DNA of 7,915 nt, taken from contig PLEB01000095.1 in assembly GCA_003136915.1 (NCBI GenBank), positions 1 through 7,915 on the forward strand. Direction: 5' to 3'. Origin of the DNA: Chitinophagaceae bacterium. GTDB taxonomy: Bacteria > Bacteroidota > Bacteroidia > Chitinophagales > Chitinophagaceae. The translations under genes and the position numbers were made by a program. The notes below the pieces were generated by a model, which did not search any database, had not been told where the DNA came from, and saw only the letters and a program-made list of their open reading frames with translations. Positions 5,511 through 7,915 of this stretch are shown in pieces. The first letter of the stretch is position 1, and each line of letters opens with the position of its first letter.

Positions 5511-6353
5511 TCAACGTTTTTTTAAACTGAAACTCATCCAGTTGTCCCGGATAAATAGAATATTCATTAAAAAGCCCGTATTCGCAGCATGTTGCCTGAT
5601 TATTTGCTCGTCCGAAGCCAGGACACCACTGGCTATTACAACGCCATTATCATCCAAATGTTGCCACAAAAGACCCATGCTTTGAAGGATTACACGGAGG
5701 TTTATATTGGCCAGAATAATGTCGAAAACAGCCTCTCCGTCAAGACCATCTTTTTGTGCCAGTGAAATATGAACGCTATGATTTGCCTTCATGTTTTCTC
5801 GCGCATTCTCTATGCTCCAGGCGTCAAGGTCAATGGCGCGAATATCAGTAGCTCCCATTTTTTCTGCAAGAATAGCCAACACACCTGTTCCCGTTCCGAA
5901 ATCCAAAACTTTCTCGGCATAAAAATCCAATCCCCGCATGGCCTGCAGCATCATATAGGTTGTTGCAAGATGACCCGTTCCAAAACTCATTTTTGGAGTA
6001 ATTGTCAGTTCATACTGAACGCCAAATATTTTTTCATGAAAATCTGCCCGGATAGCGCAAAAATCATCCAGGATCACCGGATGAAAATCCTTTTCCCATG
6101 CTTCATTCCAGTTCACCGGCTCTACTTCCTGAGAAGAAAACAGCGATCTCTTTTCTGGATGTTCTGCGCCCTTCACTTCAAGCAAAGTCTCGCGCAAGCC
6201 AGATTCGTCGTATAATGTTTTTGGAATAAAAGCATGCAGACTGTCTTCTTCTTCTTCGAATCCTTCAAAGCCAATCTGACTTAGCCGCGCCACCAGTATA
6301 TCGGATTCCATGCTGTTTTTTGTAGGAATGGAAACTTCGATATAGGTAACCAT
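5511..6353 (-). CDS. prmA: Ribosomal protein L11 methyltransferase PrmA
   Basis: PrmA is the cytoplasmic SAM-dependent enzyme that methylates ribosomal protein L11 (trimethylation of several amino groups in E. coli). The 280-residue product has the small N-terminal L11-recognition domain (about 1-75), a linker with the family signature NWNEAWEKDFHPV (81-93), and a class I methyltransferase domain. Visible motifs are PKMSFGTGHLATT (120-132), the SAM-binding VLDFGTGTGVLAI (149-161), the acidic end of strand 2 AIDLDAWSIENA (173-184), and LANINLRVI (214-222) in the position of the catalytic-loop motif. Length is close to that of other PrmA proteins. ATG at 6353 opens directly into the first strand, MVTYIEVSIP. 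It follows pnp by 43 bases with no promoter match between them, so the two are probably cotranscribed. Loss of PrmA is tolerated in E. coli. Confidence 0.96.
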   Translation of the reverse strand: MVTYIEVSIPTKNSMESDILVARLSQIGFEGFEEEEDSLHAFIPKTLYDESGLRETLLEVKGAEHPEKRSLFSSQEVEPVNWNEAWEKDFHPVILDDFCAIRADFHEKIFGVQYELTITPKMSFGTGHLATTYMMLQAMRGLDFYAEKVLDFGTGTGVLAILAEKMGATDIRAIDLDAWSIENARENMKANHSVHISLAQKDGLDGEAVFDIILANINLRVILQSMGLLWQHLDDNGVVIASGVLASDEQIIRQHAANTGFLMNILFIRDNWMSFSLKKR

Positions 6354-6354
6354 G

Positions 6355-6396
6355 ATTTAAACAGACAATGGACAATTACAAATGATCAACCGACAA
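6355..6396 (-). repeat. Degenerate seven-base tandem repeat filling the pnp-prmA spacer
   Basis: Read on the minus strand from the base after the pnp stop, the spacer divides into six seven-base units. The first is TTGTCGG (6396-6390), the second TTGATCA, the fourth TTGTCCA (6375-6369) and the fifth TTGTCTG (6368-6362). The third and last begin TTT instead. Four of six units begin TTG, and three begin TTGTC. The array runs from the pnp stop to one base before the prmA ATG. It makes no obvious strong hairpin and contains no TAnnTTTG promoter. Confidence 0.55.
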
Positions 6397-7915
6397 CTAT
6401 TCTTTCTCTCCGAATTCCTGATGCTGCGTGCGTGGACGAATATCAGGCCTTGCTTCAGGTGGCCGTCCCTCAGGTTTGGGCATCAGCACTTTCCGGCTGA
6501 GTTTAAATTTCCCCGTTTTATTATCTACGCCAATCAATTTTACTTTCACCATGTCATTTTCATTCAATACACCTTCCATACTTTCAAGCCGCTTCCAGCT
6601 TACTTCACTGATATGAAGTAGTCCCTGTTTACCGGGAAGGAATTCTACAAAAGCACCGTAAGGCATTACTGATTTTACTTTGGCTTCATACACAGTACCA
6701 ACTTCCGGAATTGCAACAATTCCTTTGATCCATGCTACCGCTTTGTCGAGACCTTCTTTCGCAGGACTGAATATGCTTACTTCTCCAAAATTGCCTACTT
6801 CTTCCAGGTTGATGGTGGCGCCTGTTTCTCTCTGTATTTCCTGGATGATCTTTCCTTGCGGACCGATTACGGCGCCTATGAATTCCTTATCGATAAATAT
6901 CTTCTCCATCCGCGGAGCATGTGGTTTCACTTCTTCTCTGGCTGCAGGAATACATTCATACATAGCTTCCAAAATATGCAGACGTCCCTTTCTGGCCTGT
7001 TCCAATGCTTCGCGCACGGTTTCCATGCTCAGTCCATCAACCTTTATGTCCATCTGCACACCGCAAATCCCATCCCGCGTACCAGTGACCTTGAAATCCA
7101 TATCTCCCAGGTGATCTTCATCTCCGAGAATATCGGTAAGCACTGCATGCTTGTTATCGGATGCGCGCGTGATCAGTCCCATCGCAACACCGCCAACATG
7201 CTTGGCAAAGGGAACGCCGGCATCCATCAGCGCAAGGGAACCCGCACAAACAGTTGCCATGGAAGACGATCCATTGGACTCCAGCACATCGCTTACCAAA
7301 CGCACGGTGTAAGGGTAATCCTTTCCGGGCATCATCTTTTTTAATGAGCGCATAGCCAGGTTTCCGTGACCCACTTCCCGGCGTGCAGGAGCGCGCATCA
7401 TCTTTACCTCGCCGGTTGAGAATGGAGGAAAATTATAGTGCAGGATAAATTTTGTGTAGTCTGATTTTGCTGCGCTTTCTACCAGCAGCTCATCAAGCGG
7501 AGTTCCTAAGGTAACTGTGGTGAGCGCCTGTGTTTCACCGCGGGTGAAAAGTGCAGAACCATGAGGCGTAGGTAAAGGATCCGTTTCCATTGCCAACGGT
7601 CTTACATGATCCAATCCGCGACCGTCCAGCCTTATCGATTCATCAACGATCATATTCCGGACCACGTCCCACTGCAGATCTGCAAAATATTTTTTAGCAA
7701 GCTTTTTATCGGTATCTGTTGCTTCTGCGCCCAGGCCCTCGATCAGTTCCTGTTTTATTGTTTCAAAGGCTTCGGTGCGCTCATGTTTGCTACTTCCCGC
7801 ACGGGAAATCTGATAAATTTTATCTTTGGCGAATGCAATCACTTTTGCCTGGAGTTCCTCATTCTGTTCGGGTTTTTTATAATCCCTTTTTGTTTTAACA
7901 CCTACTTTATTTCTA
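6397..7915 (-). CDS. pnp: Polynucleotide phosphorylase, C-terminal two thirds (cut by the window edge)
   Basis: PNPase degrades RNA 3' to 5' by phosphorolysis as a cytoplasmic trimer. About 505 codons are visible and the reading stays open to the right edge; roughly the first 200 or more residues (the first RNase PH-like domain) lie outside. A GTG at 7840-7842 is internal, not the start, because matching sequence continues upstream of it. Visible in order are the end of the helical linker domain, then the catalytic second RNase PH domain from IRLDGRGLDHVRPL through FTRGETQALTTVTLG to LGDEDHLGDMDFKV. That last stretch contains the two Asp equivalent to E. coli Asp486 and Asp492 (residues 267 and 273 counted from the right edge). 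A KH domain follows with GPQG at about 351-354 in place of the common GPGG. The S1 domain (about 405-475) includes VMPYGAFVEFLPGKQGLLHIS. The tail is short and rich in Pro and Arg. It is probably cotranscribed with prmA. Confidence 0.97.
   Translation of the reverse strand, partial: RNKVGVKTKRDYKKPEQNEELQAKVIAFAKDKIYQISRAGSSKHERTEAFETIKQELIEGLGAEATDTDKKLAKKYFADLQWDVVRNMIVDESIRLDGRGLDHVRPLAMETDPLPTPHGSALFTRGETQALTTVTLGTPLDELLVESAAKSDYTKFILHYNFPPFSTGEVKMMRAPARREVGHGNLAMRSLKKMMPGKDYPYTVRLVSDVLESNGSSSMATVCAGSLALMDAGVPFAKHVGGVAMGLITRASDNKHAVLTDILGDEDHLGDMDFKVTGTRDGICGVQMDIKVDGLSMETVREALEQARKGRLHILEAMYECIPAAREEVKPHAPRMEKIFIDKEFIGAVIGPQGKIIQEIQRETGATINLEEVGNFGEVSIFSPAKEGLDKAVAWIKGIVAIPEVGTVYEAKVKSVMPYGAFVEFLPGKQGLLHISEVSWKRLESMEGVLNENDMVKVKLIGVDNKTGKFKLSRKVLMPKPEGRPPEARPDIRPRTQHQEFGEKE

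Noticed and set aside
6680..7344. Two long plus-strand open frames (6680-7114 and 6856-7344)
   Set aside because: Both are antisense shadows of the pnp catalytic, KH and S1 region.
7840..7842. GTG as the start of pnp
   Set aside because: The frame continues open to the window edge with PNPase-like sequence upstream, and a start here would drop the essential first RNase PH-like domain.

Overview
The window looks like ordinary chromosome from a Bacteroidota bacterium, probably close to Chitinophagales or Sphingobacteriales. Three things point there: the ParE and DnaG sequences read like those of that phylum, good Shine-Dalgarno sites are absent, and sites matching the Bacteroidota -7 promoter element TAnnTTTG lie upstream of several genes in the correct orientation. 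No phage, transposon, CRISPR array, tRNA or rRNA was seen.

Layout. Positions 1-630 (minus) hold the N-terminal part of topoisomerase IV subunit B (parE), running off the left edge. Diverging from it is an unrecognised seven-helix membrane protein (843-1508, plus). Its stop codon overlaps the stop of a small acidic conserved-type protein (1505-1774, minus). The stretch 1775-2257 has no convincing intact gene. It carries a promoter for the small protein and, on the minus strand, a promoter-like site followed by what looks like the first codons of an ABC-transporter ATPase that stops after 26 residues. DNA primase (dnaG) occupies 2258-4192 (plus) and appears to start at a CTG codon. Facing it is a minus-strand series: a 133-residue Rossmann-like protein (4235-4636), plsY (4784-5437), prmA (5511-6353) and the C-terminal two thirds of polynucleotide phosphorylase (pnp, 6397-7915, running off the right edge).

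The identified genes are housekeeping genes: chromosome decatenation (parE), replication priming (dnaG), phospholipid synthesis (plsY), ribosomal protein methylation (prmA) and RNA turnover (pnp). Transcription of the minus-strand series runs pnp, prmA, plsY, then the 133-residue gene. The last two have their own promoter-like sites. The 43-base spacer between pnp and prmA is almost entirely a degenerate seven-base repeat, and a related short array sits between the 3' ends of dnaG and the 133-residue gene.

I found no new multi-gene system. The points most worth checking are the non-ATG primase start, the heptad-phased spacers, the ABC-ATPase remnant, and a perfect palindrome in the promoter of the 133-residue gene.
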